Source of the DNA: Rhodopseudomonas pseudopalustris
GTDB taxonomy: Bacteria > Pseudomonadota > Alphaproteobacteria > Rhizobiales > Xanthobacteraceae
NCBI RefSeq assembly: GCF_900110435.1
Contig: NZ_FODT01000003.1
Span: forward strand, 372,001-436,000
DNA: 64,000 nucleotides
Direction: 5' to 3'
Each line of letters opens with the position of its first letter. Positions within the stretch are counted from its first letter, which is position 1. The notes under the pieces are model-generated. The model did not search any database, had not been told where the DNA came from, and worked only from the letters and a program-made list of their open reading frames with translations. Below, piece by piece: positions 1 to 9,408 of the stretch. Position numbers and translations under genes: made by a program.

Positions 1-375
1 CTCCGGCAGGCCGAGCCTGGCGTCCTTGACCGCCACGCGGAAATGGCAACCCAGCGCGACCTCAAGACCGCCGCCCAGCGCGGTGCCGTGGATCGCGGCG
101 ATCGTCGGCTTCGGCGAATTCTCCAGCGCGGCGATGACGTCGTTGAGGCTCGGCGGCTGCGCCGGCTTGCCGAATTCGGTGATGTCGGCGCCGGCGATGA
201 AGGTGCGCCCCGCACAGGTCAGCACGATCGCCTGTACTTCCGGATCGGCGACGGCGGCGTTGACGTTGTCCAAAATGCCGCGGCGAACAGCCGCACTCAG
301 CGCGTTGACCGGCGGGCTGTCGACAGTGACGACCGCAATCACATCATGCCGCTCGCGCGTGACGACTTCGCTCAT
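1..375 (-). CDS. Enoyl-CoA hydratase / 3-hydroxyacyl-CoA dehydrogenase, N-terminal part
   Basis: The first 125 codons of a minus-strand gene that runs off the left edge. Read from the ATG at 375, the protein begins [19 protein letters not shown] and contains the crotonase oxyanion-hole segments AGADITEF and [19 protein letters not shown]. The wording of the second segment is typical of the N-terminal hydratase half of the ~700-residue multifunctional beta-oxidation enzymes (FadB/FadJ type), so the missing part probably carries the NAD-dependent 3-hydroxyacyl-CoA dehydrogenase. A good ribosome site (AGGAG) lies 7 bases before the ATG. It diverges from the IclR-family gene at 508. A stand-alone enoyl-CoA hydratase cannot be excluded from this fragment. 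Confidence 0.8.
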   Translation of the reverse strand, partial: MSEVVTRERHDVIAVVTVDSPPVNALSAAVRRGILDNVNAAVADPEVQAIVLTCAGRTFIAGADITEFGKPAQPPSLNDVIAALENSPKPTIAAIHGTALGGGLEVALGCHFRVAVKDARLGLPE

Positions 376-507
376 TCCAATCTCCTCGGGCTACGTTTCT
401 TGATTGATCCGGATTGATTTCGCACTGCGAAATTTAATTCCACATCTTGACAGCGAGGGTTATTTTGAAGAGCGTCGCTTGTCAACGACGACCATCATCA
501 ATCAGTC

Positions 508-1395
508 GTGCAGGGAATGAAACGTCCGACCAAAAAGACAGCGACCGATCGCAGTTTCGTCGTCGCTCTGTCGCGCGGCCTCGAAGTGCTGCGCGCGTTC
601 GGCCCGAACGACGGGTTGCTCGGCAATCAGGAAATCGCGGCCCGGACCAAGCTGCCGAAGCCGACTATCTCGCGGCTGACCTACACCTTGACCAAGCTCG
701 GCTACCTCACCCAGGTGCCGCGATTCGAGAAGTATCAGCTCGCGCCGGCGGCGATGTCGCTCGGCTATGCGGCGCTCGCCAATCTCGGCGTCCGTCACTT
801 GTCACAGCCGTTCCGCGACGAATTGATGCAGCAGACCGGCGGCGCGGTCGCGGTCGGCGCGCGTGACCGGACCAGCATGATCTATGTCGGACAGGCGCGT
901 TCCAGCCTCACCGTCGGCGTGCAGCTCGACGTCGGCTCGCGAATCCCAATTGCAACAACCGCGATGGGCCGTGCTTACTTGTGTGCGCTGCACGGCGAGG
1001 AACGCACGTCTTTGCTGCGCGAACTTCGAGAGTACTATGGCAGCCGCTGGCCGCGCATCAAGGATGGAATAGAACGCTCGGAGGAGATGGTTGCGAAATA
1101 CGGCTTCGCGATTTCCGTCGGCGAATGGCAGGACGATGTACACGCCGCGGCCGTCGCATTGACGCTGAACGACGGTACCGGACCCTACGCGTTCAACTGC
1201 GGCGCGCCGGCTTTCCGTTTCACGGAAGATCGACTGATCAACGACATTGGACCTCGTCTCGTGGCGATGGTAAGGAAAATCGAAGCGGTGCTCGGCGGGA
1301 CAGCGGCGCCGCAAACAAGAAGAACCGAAAAATCCGACAACAAGAAACCAAAAACAGGAGGGAGAGTTGCCCGTGTCATCGAGGGGATCAAGTAG
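508..1395 (+). CDS. IclR-family transcriptional regulator
   Basis: A 295-residue protein with the IclR plan: an N-terminal winged helix (about residues 20-80, with the recognition-helix segment KLPKPTISRLTYTLTKLGYL) followed by an effector-binding domain that contains the family pattern of a DV-x-S-x-IPIATTAMGRAYL stretch. The GTG at 508 gives the longest frame; the ATG at 517 (MKRPTKKT) is an equally good start. It is followed 63 bases later by the livG-type ATPase and faces the beta-oxidation gene, so it probably controls the transporter, the oxidation gene, or both. Its ligand is unknown; IclR regulators often sense aromatic or short-chain acids. Confidence 0.88.
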   Translation: MQGMKRPTKKTATDRSFVVALSRGLEVLRAFGPNDGLLGNQEIAARTKLPKPTISRLTYTLTKLGYLTQVPRFEKYQLAPAAMSLGYAALANLGVRHLSQPFRDELMQQTGGAVAVGARDRTSMIYVGQARSSLTVGVQLDVGSRIPIATTAMGRAYLCALHGEERTSLLRELREYYGSRWPRIKDGIERSEEMVAKYGFAISVGEWQDDVHAAAVALTLNDGTGPYAFNCGAPAFRFTEDRLINDIGPRLVAMVRKIEAVLGGTAAPQTRRTEKSDNKKPKTGGRVARVIEGIK

Positions 1396-1458
1396 CATGC
1401 GCCATCGCGAATATTCGCCGATGAGAATGCTCAGCCGCCCGGATCAGGGCCGCAGCAA

Positions 1459-2256
1459 ATGATGCAGGCACATTCGGGACAACACGGGTCGCCGCTGCTC
1501 GCGGTGCGCGATGTCAGCGTCGTGTTCGGCGGCATCGTCGCCTTGAACGGCATTTCATTTGATATGAAGAAGGGGCAGATCCTAGGACTGATCGGCCCGA
1601 ACGGCGCCGGCAAGACCACGCTGTTCAACTGCCTGTCGCGGCTGTACCAGCCGAGCAAGGGCGACATCCTGCTCGAAGGCGACAGCATCCTCACCCGGCC
1701 GGCGCACCGCATCGCGGAATTCGGCATCGGCCGCACGTTCCAGAACGTCGCGCTGTTTCCGAACCTGACGGTGCTCGACAACGTCCGCGTCGGCGCGCAT
1801 TCGCGCACCAACAGCGACATCGTCTCCGACTCGTTGCGCCTGCCGTGGGTTCGTAACGGCGAAAAGGCGATGAACAAGCGCGTCGACGATATCCTCGGCT
1901 ATCTCGAACTACGCGACTTCGCTCACACCGTCGTTTCGGGCCTGCCGTTCGGCACCCAGAAGCGGGTCGAGCTGGCGCGCGCGCTCGCGACCGAGCCGAA
2001 GATCCTGCTGCTCGACGAGCCCGCCGGCGGTCTTAACCACGAGGAGGTCTACATCCTCGGCGACCTGATCCGGAAGATCCGCGACGATCGCGGCATCACC
2101 GTGCTTCTGGTCGAACACCACATGGGTCTGGTGATGTCGATCGCCGACCACGTCGTCGCGCTGAATTTCGGCCGCAAGCTCGCAGAGGGAACGCCTACCG
2201 AGGTGCAGAACGACCCGGATGTGATCAAGGCCTATCTGGGGAGCAAGGACCAATGA
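1459..2256 (+). CDS. livG: Branched-chain amino acid-type ABC transporter ATP-binding protein (LivG type)
   Basis: A 265-residue cytoplasmic ATPase. Visible motifs are Walker A GPNGAGKTT, a LivG-type signature region (LPFGTQKRVELARALAT in place of a canonical LSGGQ), Walker B ILLLDEPAGGL and a switch histidine in LLVEHHMGLV. The AGGLNHEE segment and the C-terminal NDPDVIKAYLGS are typical of LivG. It heads a tight four-gene transporter unit: its stop overlaps the start of the next ATPase by four bases (ATGA). The family is annotated for branched-chain amino acids, but in Rhodopseudomonas many such systems carry aromatic or fatty acids, so the substrate is open. A second ATG at 1462 is also possible. 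Confidence 0.92.
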   Translation: MMQAHSGQHGSPLLAVRDVSVVFGGIVALNGISFDMKKGQILGLIGPNGAGKTTLFNCLSRLYQPSKGDILLEGDSILTRPAHRIAEFGIGRTFQNVALFPNLTVLDNVRVGAHSRTNSDIVSDSLRLPWVRNGEKAMNKRVDDILGYLELRDFAHTVVSGLPFGTQKRVELARALATEPKILLLDEPAGGLNHEEVYILGDLIRKIRDDRGITVLLVEHHMGLVMSIADHVVALNFGRKLAEGTPTEVQNDPDVIKAYLGSKDQ

Positions 2257-2966
2257 CGGCGATGCTCAACGTTCGCGACCTGCGCGCCTATTACGGCCAG
2301 GTCCAGGCACTGCACGGGCTCGAATTCGAGCTGCAGGAAGGCAGCCTGACCACCCTGCTCGGCGCCAACGGCGCGGGCAAGACCACGACGCTGCGGGCGA
2401 TCTGCAACATGGTGCGCTCCACCGGCTCGATCGAATTCGAGGGCAACAAGCTCGCCAGCCGCTCGACCGAGTCCATCGTCCGGCTCGGCATCGCCCATGT
2501 GCCGCAGGGCCGCGGCACCTTCACCACGCTGACCGTGCACGAGAATCTCGAGCTCGGCGCGATCAGCCGCAAGGACCGCAAGGCGATCGCGAGCGACGTC
2601 GAGCGGATGTACGCGCACTTCCCGGTGCTGAAGCAGCGTCACACCCAGCAGGCCGGCACGCTGAGCGGCGGCGAACAGCAGATGCTCGCGGTCGCCCGCG
2701 CGCTGATGCTGCGGCCGCGGCTGATGCTGCTCGACGAACCGTCGTTCGGTCTCGCGCCTCTGGTGGTGCGCGACCTGTTCAAGATCCTCGGCAAGATCAA
2801 TCGTGAGGACAAGGTCACCATCCTGGTGGTCGAGCAGAACGCGCAGCTCGCGCTGGAACTCGCCGACCGGGCGCATGTGATCGAAACCGGACGCATCGTG
2901 ATGTCCGGCAGCGCGGAGGAGATCGCCACCAACGAAGACATCCGTAAATCGTATCTCGGCTACTGA
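2253..2966 (+). CDS. livF: Branched-chain amino acid-type ABC transporter ATP-binding protein (LivF type)
   Basis: A 237-residue ATPase, the partner of the LivG-type protein. Motifs are Walker A GANGAGKTTTLRAI, signature LSGGEQQMLAVARALM, Walker B LMLLDEPSFGLAP and LVVEQNAQLALELADRAHV, the last being characteristic of LivF. The C-terminus ends IRKSYLGY as in the family. Translation is coupled to livG through the ATGA overlap. The two ATPases would form a heterodimer under the LivH/LivM permeases encoded directly downstream. Confidence 0.93.
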   Translation: MTAMLNVRDLRAYYGQVQALHGLEFELQEGSLTTLLGANGAGKTTTLRAICNMVRSTGSIEFEGNKLASRSTESIVRLGIAHVPQGRGTFTTLTVHENLELGAISRKDRKAIASDVERMYAHFPVLKQRHTQQAGTLSGGEQQMLAVARALMLRPRLMLLDEPSFGLAPLVVRDLFKILGKINREDKVTILVVEQNAQLALELADRAHVIETGRIVMSGSAEEIATNEDIRKSYLGY

Positions 2967-2977
2967 GGAGACCGGCC

Positions 2978-3856
2978 ATGGAACTTCTACTGAATCAGGT
3001 TCTGGCAGGCATCGCCACGGGCGCCATTTACGCATGTATGGCGTTGGCCGTGGTGATGATCTATCAGGCGATCGACCACCTCAATTTCGCCCAGGGCGAA
3101 ATGGCGATGTTCTCCACCTTCATCGCCTGGCAATTGTTGCAATGGGGCGTACCGTATTGGGGCGCCTTCGTACTGACGCTGGCGTTGTCCTTCGCCGGCG
3201 GCATCGTCATCGAGCGGGCGTTGTTCAAGCCGCTCGGCAATGCGCCGGTGCTGACCCACGTCGCCGGCTTCATTGCGCTGTTCGCGATCATCAATTCGAT
3301 CGCGGGCCTGACCTGGGACTTCACCATCAAGCAGTTCCCGTCGCCGTTCGGCTCGTCGCCCTTCCTGGGCAGCCAGCTGATCTCGACGCATCAGGCCGGC
3401 ATGATCGGCGTCACGCTGGTGCTGCTGCTGCTGCTCTACTTCTTCTTCCAGTTCACCCGGATCGGGCTCGCGATGCGGGCGGCTGCGGCGCAGCCGGAAT
3501 CCGCCCGGCTGGTCGGCGTCAACACCTCGTGGATGGTGGCGCTGGGCTGGGGCATGGCGGCGGCGATCGGCGCGATCGCCGGGATGCTGATCGCTCCTGT
3601 GGTGTTCCTGGAGCCCAACATGATGGGCGGCGTGCTGATCTACGGTTTCGCGGCTGCGGTGCTCGGCGGGCTGTCGAGCCCGTTCGGCGCGGTGGTCGGC
3701 GGCTTCCTGGTCGGCATCTTCGAGAACCTCGCCGGGACCTACATCCCCGGCGTCGGCAACGAGCTGAAGCTACCGATCGCGCTGGCGCTGATCATCACCG
3801 TCCTGGTCGTCAAACCCACGGGCCTGTTCGGCCGTGCCATCGTGAAGCGAGTCTGA
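2978..3856 (+). CDS. livH: Branched-chain amino acid-type ABC transporter permease (LivH type)
   Basis: A 292-residue inner-membrane protein with about eight hydrophobic segments, starting MELLLNQVLAGIATGAIYAC, the standard LivH opening. The conserved LNFAQGEMAMFSTF stretch and the C-terminal GLFGRAIVKRV fit the family. A ribosome site (GAGGAGA) precedes the ATG at 2978. It starts 11 bases after livF and is followed 2 bases later by livM, so all four genes form one transcript. Confidence 0.93.
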   Translation: MELLLNQVLAGIATGAIYACMALAVVMIYQAIDHLNFAQGEMAMFSTFIAWQLLQWGVPYWGAFVLTLALSFAGGIVIERALFKPLGNAPVLTHVAGFIALFAIINSIAGLTWDFTIKQFPSPFGSSPFLGSQLISTHQAGMIGVTLVLLLLLYFFFQFTRIGLAMRAAAAQPESARLVGVNTSWMVALGWGMAAAIGAIAGMLIAPVVFLEPNMMGGVLIYGFAAAVLGGLSSPFGAVVGGFLVGIFENLAGTYIPGVGNELKLPIALALIITVLVVKPTGLFGRAIVKRV

Positions 3857-3858
3857 TC

Positions 3859-4869
3859 ATGAGCGCCTTGCAGGAAATCGTCGACACCCCGCCGATCGAG
3901 ACCACGCCGAAGAAGTATATGGCGCTGGGCAACTACGCCTCGGTCGTGGTGGTCATATTGCTGTGCGTCGCACCGCTGATCGCAAAGAACTTCGTCATCT
4001 TCCAGATGACGATGGTTCTGATCTACGCCATCGCCGTTCTGGCGCTGAACATCCTGACCGGCGGCAGCGGTCAGTTCTCACTCGGCCAGAGCGCGTTCTA
4101 CGCGCTCGGGGCCTACACATCGGCGATCCTGATGGAGGTCGGCGGCGTCAACTACGCTTTGACGCTACCGGTCGCCGGCGGGATCTGCTTCATCGCAGGC
4201 TATTTGTTCGGACTGCCGGCGTTGCGGCTCAGCGGCATCTATCTGGCGCTCGCGACCTTCGCGCTCGCCACCGCGATGCCACAGCTCCTCAAGCTGCATT
4301 ATTTCGAAGCCTGGACCGGCGGCGTGCAGGGCCTGGTCATCACCAAGCCCGACGCGCCGTTCGGCCTGCCGCTGTCGCAGGACATGTGGCTGTACTACTT
4401 CGTGCTCGCCGTCTCGATGGTGATCTACGTCGCCTCGGTCAACCTGCTGAAGTCGCGCTCCGGCCGAGCCATGATGGCGATCCGCGATAACGAGATCGCC
4501 GCCTCGGCGATGGGCGTCGACGTGGCGCTGTACAAGACGCTGGCGTTCGGCGTCTCGGCCGGCATCACCGGCGTCGCCGGCGGTCTCGGCGCCATCGCGG
4601 TGCAGTTCGTGGCGCCGGACAGCTACACGATCCAGCTCGCGATCGCGCTGTTCCTCGGCATGGTGGTCGGCGGTGTCGGCTGGCTGCCGGGCTCGATCAT
4701 CGGCGCGGCGTTCATCGTGTTCGTGCCGAACATCGCCGAGCAGTTCTCCAAGGGCCTGTCCGGCGCGGTCTTCGGCCTGATCCTGATCCTGATCATCTTC
4801 CTGCTGCCGCACGGCTCGCGACAGGTCGCCTACACGGTCCAGAGCTGGATCCACAAATTGAGAAAATGA
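3859..4869 (+). CDS. livM: Branched-chain amino acid-type ABC transporter permease (LivM type)
   Basis: A 336-residue inner-membrane permease. The start is the ATG at 3859 (MSALQEIVDTPP), just after the livH stop; the reading frame stays open far upstream but that part only shadows livH. Family hallmarks are LNILTGGSGQFSLGQSAFYALGAY near residue 65, split here by eye into NILTGGSGQFSLGQSAF and the ALGAY tail, and the EAA-like loop MMAIRDNEIAASAMGVDV. The first ~25 residues form a hydrophilic N-terminal extension. A terminator follows 30 bases downstream, closing the livGFHM unit before the first binding-protein gene. Confidence 0.92.
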   Translation: MSALQEIVDTPPIETTPKKYMALGNYASVVVVILLCVAPLIAKNFVIFQMTMVLIYAIAVLALNILTGGSGQFSLGQSAFYALGAYTSAILMEVGGVNYALTLPVAGGICFIAGYLFGLPALRLSGIYLALATFALATAMPQLLKLHYFEAWTGGVQGLVITKPDAPFGLPLSQDMWLYYFVLAVSMVIYVASVNLLKSRSGRAMMAIRDNEIAASAMGVDVALYKTLAFGVSAGITGVAGGLGAIAVQFVAPDSYTIQLAIALFLGMVVGGVGWLPGSIIGAAFIVFVPNIAEQFSKGLSGAVFGLILILIIFLLPHGSRQVAYTVQSWIHKLRK

Positions 4870-4896
4870 TCCGTCATACCTGACGGACGCGACGAC

Positions 4897-4930
4897 AAAG
4901 GCCCCCTGCGAATTCTCGCCGGGGGCTTTT
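4897..4930 (+). terminator. Rho-independent terminator of the livGFHM unit
   Basis: A GC stem (GCCCCC at 4901-4906 with GGGGGC at 4921-4926) flanked by A and T runs, followed by six T. It lies 30 bases after the livM stop. Confidence 0.85.
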
Positions 4931-5093
4931 TTCGTTTCGGCTCAGTCTCCGGCGCCGAAATACCGCCGATCCAGCCCCTCTGCCGCCGGTGCGGGGCTGC
5001 CCCACGATCGCATCATGTGTCGCGCCGCGCGATCGGGCGTATGGAGGGCGGGTTCCGCGCCGCCGGGCGCGGCCCTTCATGCGAGACCCACCA

Positions 5094-6335
5094 ATGCCTT
5101 TCTGCTTTTCACGCCGCGCGCTGTTGTTCGCGACGCTCGCCGCACTTTCCGCCGTAGCCCCGATTGCCGTTGCGCCGCCGGCGCTGGCGCAGAAGACCTA
5201 CGACCCAGGCGCAAGTGACAGCGCGATCCGGATCGGAAATCTGATGCCCTATTCGGGACCCGCCTCCGCCTACGCCATCGTCGGCCGGATCGAGCAGGCC
5301 TATTTCAGGATGATCAACGACCAGGGCGGCATCAACGGCCGCAAGATCGAGTTCATTTCCTATGACGACGCCTACAGCCCGGCGAAGGCGGTCGAGCAGA
5401 CCCGCAAGCTGGTCGAGAGCGACGAGGTGCTGCTGGTGTTCAGCGCGATGGGCACGCCCTCGAACGCCGCGATCCAGAAATATCTCAATGCCAAGCAAGT
5501 GCCGCAATTATTCGCCGCCAGCGGCGCGACGCGGTTCGGCGAGCCCAAGGCGTTCCCCTGGACGATGGGCTGGCAACCGCCCTATCAGGTCGAAGGCCGG
5601 GTCTACGCCAAGCATATTCTGGCGACCAAGCCCGAAGCCCGCATCGCGGTGCTGTATCAGAACGATGATCTCGGCCGCGATCTGCTGAAGGGCCTGAAGG
5701 ATGGGCTCGGCGAACAGGCATCGCGGATCATCGCCGAGGAAAGCTATGAGGTGACCGAGCCCTCCGCCGACAATCACATCGCGCGGTTGAAAGCCTCGGG
5801 CGCCGATGTGTTCGTCAGCATCACCACGCCGCGGTTCGCTGCGCAGAGCATCCGCAAGGCCGCCGAGATGGCGTGGCGTCCGCTCTATGTGCAGGCGCTG
5901 GTGTCGGCCTCGATCGGCGCGGTGATCCGGCCCGCCGGCATCGAGAACGCGCAGGGACTGGTCTCCGCGGCCTACAACAAGGACGCCGCCGATCCGCAAT
6001 GGATCGGCGATCCCGGCATCAAGCGGTTCCACGCCTTCCTCGATGCCTACGCCCCGGACGTCAATCGCGGCGACAATTCGGTGGTCTACGGATACGGTGC
6101 GGCGCAATGCCTCGTCGAAGTGCTGCGCCGCGCGGGCGACACGCTGACGCGCGCCAATGTGATGCGCGAGGCCGCCAACCTCAAAGGCTACGCGCCCGAC
6201 ACGCTGCTGCCGGGCATCGCCATCACCACCGCACCCGACGATTTCCACCCGATCGAACAGCTGCGCATGATGCGCTTCGAAGGCGACCACTGGCAATTGT
6301 TCGGGCCGGTGATCGACGCGCAGCTGCGCAACTAA
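5094..6335 (+). CDS. ABC transporter substrate-binding protein, paralogue 1 of 4
   Basis: A periplasmic binding protein of the type I (Leu/Ile/Val-binding) fold. The chosen ATG at 5094 gives 413 residues with a clear signal peptide (basic FSRRALLF, a hydrophobic core and an APPALA cleavage region before QKTYDPG); an in-frame ATG at 5079 and further upstream codons exist. Conserved segments shared with the next three proteins are MPYSGPASAY, GGINGRKIEFISYDDAYSP and LVESDEVLLVF. It is the most diverged copy, with an FGEPKAFPWTMGWQPPYQ region where the others have KWNDPK. It probably feeds the LivGFHM transporter upstream; the ligand is unknown. Confidence 0.9.
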   Translation: MPFCFSRRALLFATLAALSAVAPIAVAPPALAQKTYDPGASDSAIRIGNLMPYSGPASAYAIVGRIEQAYFRMINDQGGINGRKIEFISYDDAYSPAKAVEQTRKLVESDEVLLVFSAMGTPSNAAIQKYLNAKQVPQLFAASGATRFGEPKAFPWTMGWQPPYQVEGRVYAKHILATKPEARIAVLYQNDDLGRDLLKGLKDGLGEQASRIIAEESYEVTEPSADNHIARLKASGADVFVSITTPRFAAQSIRKAAEMAWRPLYVQALVSASIGAVIRPAGIENAQGLVSAAYNKDAADPQWIGDPGIKRFHAFLDAYAPDVNRGDNSVVYGYGAAQCLVEVLRRAGDTLTRANVMREAANLKGYAPDTLLPGIAITTAPDDFHPIEQLRMMRFEGDHWQLFGPVIDAQLRN

Positions 6336-6396
6336 GCGAAACGAACAATCCGCCTTGCGGGATATTTGACGGCATACCGGCGAGACTCTGGAACAC

Positions 6397-6426
6397 GCCC
6401 CGGCGACTCTGTCGCCGGGGCTTTTT
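6397..6426 (+). terminator. Terminator after binding protein 1
   Basis: An 11-bp perfect GC stem (GCCCCGGCGAC with GTCGCCGGGGC, three-base loop) followed by TTTTTGTTGCTG. The same stem type and the TTGCTG tail recur after the next two binding-protein genes. Confidence 0.85.
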
Positions 6427-6516
6427 GTTGCTGCAAGCGCGAGAACCGTGTTCAACTGAATTCGAACTCGACGAAGTTCGAACAAGAAACCACCCACGAC
6501 CAAGGAGTCTTCCGTA

Positions 6517-7752
6517 ATGCCGACTTTCCGTTCGCGCGCGCTCGTCTTTTCAGCAGCCGTCGCGGTCAGCTTCGCAGCGTTCAACGGCGCTGCCCATGCT
6601 CAAAAGAAATACGACACCGGCGCGTCCGATACCGAGATCAAGATCGGCAACGTCATTCCCTACTCAGGCCCGGCGTCGGCCTACGGCACGATCGGCAAGA
6701 CCGAAGAAGCCTATTTCAGGATGGTCAACGACAAGGGCGGCATCAACGGCCGCAAGGTCACCTTCATCAGCTATGACGACGCCTATTCGCCGCCGAAAGC
6801 CGTCGAGCAGGTCCGCAAGCTGGTGGAGAGCGACGAGGTGCTCGTGGTGTTCAACCCGCTCGGCACGCCGTCCAACACCGCGGTTCAGAAATATCTCAAC
6901 GCCAAGAAGGTGCCGCAGCTGTTCGTCGCCTCCGGCGCGACCAAGTGGAACGACCCGAAGAACTTCCCCTGGACGATCGGCTGGCAGCCGTCCTACCAGA
7001 GCGAAGCGCAGATCTACACCAAGTATCTGCTCAAGGAGAAGCCGGACGCCAAGATCGGCATCCTCTATCAGAACGACGATTTCGGCAAAGACTACCTGAA
7101 GGGCACCAAAGACGGGCTCGGCGCCAAGGCCGCCTCGATGATCGTCGCCGAGGAAAGCTACGAAATCTCCGCGCCGACCATCGACACCAACATCGTCAAG
7201 CTGAAGTCGGCCAATCCCGACGTCGTGCTGATCTACACCACGCCGAAATTCGGCGCGCAGACCATCAAGAAGATCGCCGAGCTGAGCTGGAAGCCGATGA
7301 TCATCATCACCAACGTCTCGGCCTCGGTCGGCAGCGTGATGCGGCCCGCCGGCTTCGAGAACGCCCAGGGCGTGCTGTCGGCCAACTACGTCAAGGACGC
7401 CACCGACGCGCAATGGGACAACGACCCCAAGTTCAAGAACTGGCACGCCTTCGTCGAGACCTACATGCCGGGCGCGGCCAAGACCGACAGCAACATGGTG
7501 TACGGCTACGGCGCCGCCCAGACGCTGCACAAGGTGCTCGAGATGTGCGGCGACGACCTGACCCGCGCCAATGTGATGAAGCAGGCTGCCAACCTGAAAA
7601 ACTTCGAGACCGACACCCTGCTGCCCGCCATCAAGATCAACACCTCGGCGACCGACTTCGCCCCGATCAGCCAGCTCCAGATGATGCGCTTCAAAGGCGA
7701 GCGCTGGGAACGGTTTGGCGAGATCATCTCGGGCGACGTCGCCGTCGACTAA
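6517..7752 (+). CDS. ABC transporter substrate-binding protein, paralogue 2 of 4
   Basis: A 411-residue periplasmic binding protein with a signal peptide (MPTFRSRALVFSAAVAVSF, cleavage near AHA before QKKYDTG). It aligns along its whole length with the copies on either side: VIPYSGPASAYGTIGKTEEA, KWNDPKNFPWTIGWQPSYQ, ILYQNDDFGKDYLKGTKDG and a C-terminal INTSATDFAPISQLQMMRF. An AGGAG ribosome site precedes the ATG. The gene sits alone between two terminators and thus is likely to be transcribed from its own promoter. It is expected to share the LivHM/GF transporter. Confidence 0.92.
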   Translation: MPTFRSRALVFSAAVAVSFAAFNGAAHAQKKYDTGASDTEIKIGNVIPYSGPASAYGTIGKTEEAYFRMVNDKGGINGRKVTFISYDDAYSPPKAVEQVRKLVESDEVLVVFNPLGTPSNTAVQKYLNAKKVPQLFVASGATKWNDPKNFPWTIGWQPSYQSEAQIYTKYLLKEKPDAKIGILYQNDDFGKDYLKGTKDGLGAKAASMIVAEESYEISAPTIDTNIVKLKSANPDVVLIYTTPKFGAQTIKKIAELSWKPMIIITNVSASVGSVMRPAGFENAQGVLSANYVKDATDAQWDNDPKFKNWHAFVETYMPGAAKTDSNMVYGYGAAQTLHKVLEMCGDDLTRANVMKQAANLKNFETDTLLPAIKINTSATDFAPISQLQMMRFKGERWERFGEIISGDVAVD

Positions 7753-7893
7753 CCGCCTTCGCGCAAGGGGGACCGCGTTTGCGTCGAGACTCGCTTCCAG
7801 GCGTCCAAGGCTTCAGCTCTGATCGCATTGGAACTGAAGCGCTGATCGCATAGCGTCTAAACGCAAGTTCGGACGGCTATCGCCTAAATAATC

Positions 7894-7929
7894 GGCCCCC
7901 GGCAACGCTGTTGCCGGGGGTTCTTTGTT
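7894..7929 (+). terminator. Terminator after binding protein 2
   Basis: A strong hairpin (CCCCCGGCAAC with GTTGCCGGGGG) followed by TTCTTTGTTGCTG, about 145 bases after the stop codon. Confidence 0.8.
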
Positions 7930-8014
7930 GCTGGTTCCGGACAAACATTGTTCAATCTCCTCACGCCACCCGATCAACGAGGTGGTGATGAAACCGCTCA
8001 GGAGACGATCCAAG

Positions 8015-9244
8015 ATGTCCTTTTCCAGTTCGAGACTGGCTGTTCTCTCGGCCGCCGCAATGCTGTTTGCGGCGTCCAGCCACGGCGCCCTTGCCCAGAA
8101 GAAATACGACCCCGGTGTCAGCGACACCGAAATCAAGATCGGCAATGTCGAGGCCTATAGCGGTCCGGCCTCGGCTTACGGCGTCATCGGCAAGACCGAG
8201 GACGCCTATTTCAAGATGATCAACGATCAGGGCGGCATCAACGGCCGCAAGATCAAATTCATCAGCTATGACGACGCCTACTCGCCGCCAAAGACGGTGG
8301 AACAGGTCCGCAAGCTGATCGAGAGTGACGAAGTGTTCCTGGTGTTCAACGCGCTCGGCACGCCGACCCAGACCGCGGTTCAGAAGTATCACAACGTCAA
8401 GAAGGTCCCGCAATTGTTCGTTGCAACCGGCGCGAGCAAATGGAACGACCCGAAGGACTTCCCCTGGTCTATGGGCTTCCAGCCGAGCTACCGCGTCGAA
8501 GCGCGAGTCTTCGCCAAATACATTCTCAAGGAGAAACCGAACGCCAAGGTCGCGGTGTTCTACGCCAATGACGATTTCGGCAAGGACTATCTGATCGGGC
8601 TCAAGGACGTGTTCGGCGCCAACAGCTCGAAACTCATCGTCGCCGAGGAAAGCTACGAGACCTCCGAGCCGTCGATCGACGCCCATATCGTCAAGCTGAA
8701 GGGCACCGGCGCCGACGTGTTCGTCAACATCTCGACGCCGAAATTCGCCGCCCAGGCGATCAAGAAGATGGCCGAGCTCGACTGGAAGCCGATGCACCTG
8801 ATGACCGACGTGTCGATTTCGATCGGCGCGGTGATGAAGCCCGCCGGCCTCGACGCCTCGGAGGGCGTGCTGTCCGCAGGCTACCTCAAGGACGCCTCGG
8901 ATTCGCAGTGGGACAACGACGAGGGCATGAAGAAATTCAAGGCCTTCCTCGACAAGAACATGCCCGGCGCCAATATCGCCGATACCAACCTCGTCTACGG
9001 CTATACCGCAGCGCAAACCATGGTGCAGGTGCTGAAGCAGGCCGGCGACAATCTGACCCGCGAGAACGTGATGAAGCAGGCGGCCAGCATCAAGGACTTC
9101 GCCGCCGACACCCTGCTGCCTGGGATCAAGATCAATACCTCGGCGACCGACTTCGCACCGATCGAGCAACTGCAGATGATGCGGTTCACCAAGGGAAAGT
9201 GGGAGATGTTCGGCGAGATCATCAGCGCCGAAACCGGCGGCTGA
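8015..9244 (+). CDS. ABC transporter substrate-binding protein, paralogue 3 of 4
   Basis: A 409-residue periplasmic binding protein. The frame is open from 7925, but the ATG at 8015 is preferred: it follows a GGAGA ribosome site and starts a normal signal peptide (MSFSSSRLAVLSAAAMLFA, cleavage near ALA before QKKYDPG). Paralogue-specific features are VEAYSGPASAY in place of the MPYSGP/IPYSGP of its neighbours, and AVFYANDDFGKDY where the others have LYQNDD, so its ligand pocket may differ. It lies between two terminators. Confidence 0.92.
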   Translation: MSFSSSRLAVLSAAAMLFAASSHGALAQKKYDPGVSDTEIKIGNVEAYSGPASAYGVIGKTEDAYFKMINDQGGINGRKIKFISYDDAYSPPKTVEQVRKLIESDEVFLVFNALGTPTQTAVQKYHNVKKVPQLFVATGASKWNDPKDFPWSMGFQPSYRVEARVFAKYILKEKPNAKVAVFYANDDFGKDYLIGLKDVFGANSSKLIVAEESYETSEPSIDAHIVKLKGTGADVFVNISTPKFAAQAIKKMAELDWKPMHLMTDVSISIGAVMKPAGLDASEGVLSAGYLKDASDSQWDNDEGMKKFKAFLDKNMPGANIADTNLVYGYTAAQTMVQVLKQAGDNLTRENVMKQAASIKDFAADTLLPGIKINTSATDFAPIEQLQMMRFTKGKWEMFGEIISAETGG

Positions 9245-9276
9245 TCCAGACAGGCAGTTACTTCGCACCGCAACAA

Positions 9277-9311
9277 AGCCCCCTGCGACCTCGTCGCCGG
9301 GGGCTTTTTCT
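9277..9311 (+). terminator. Terminator after binding protein 3
   Basis: A hairpin of AGCCCCCTGCGAC with GTCGCCGGGGGCT (one mismatch) followed by TTTTCTTGCTG, 33 bases after the stop codon. Confidence 0.85.
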
Positions 9312-9408
9312 TGCTGCTCATCGCCGAAAGGTGTTGAATGCCTCCAGGAGCCGCCAAGAGCTCTGCAATCAGACACAACAATCACAGATCAAGAAAAGGG
9401 AGTTCGAA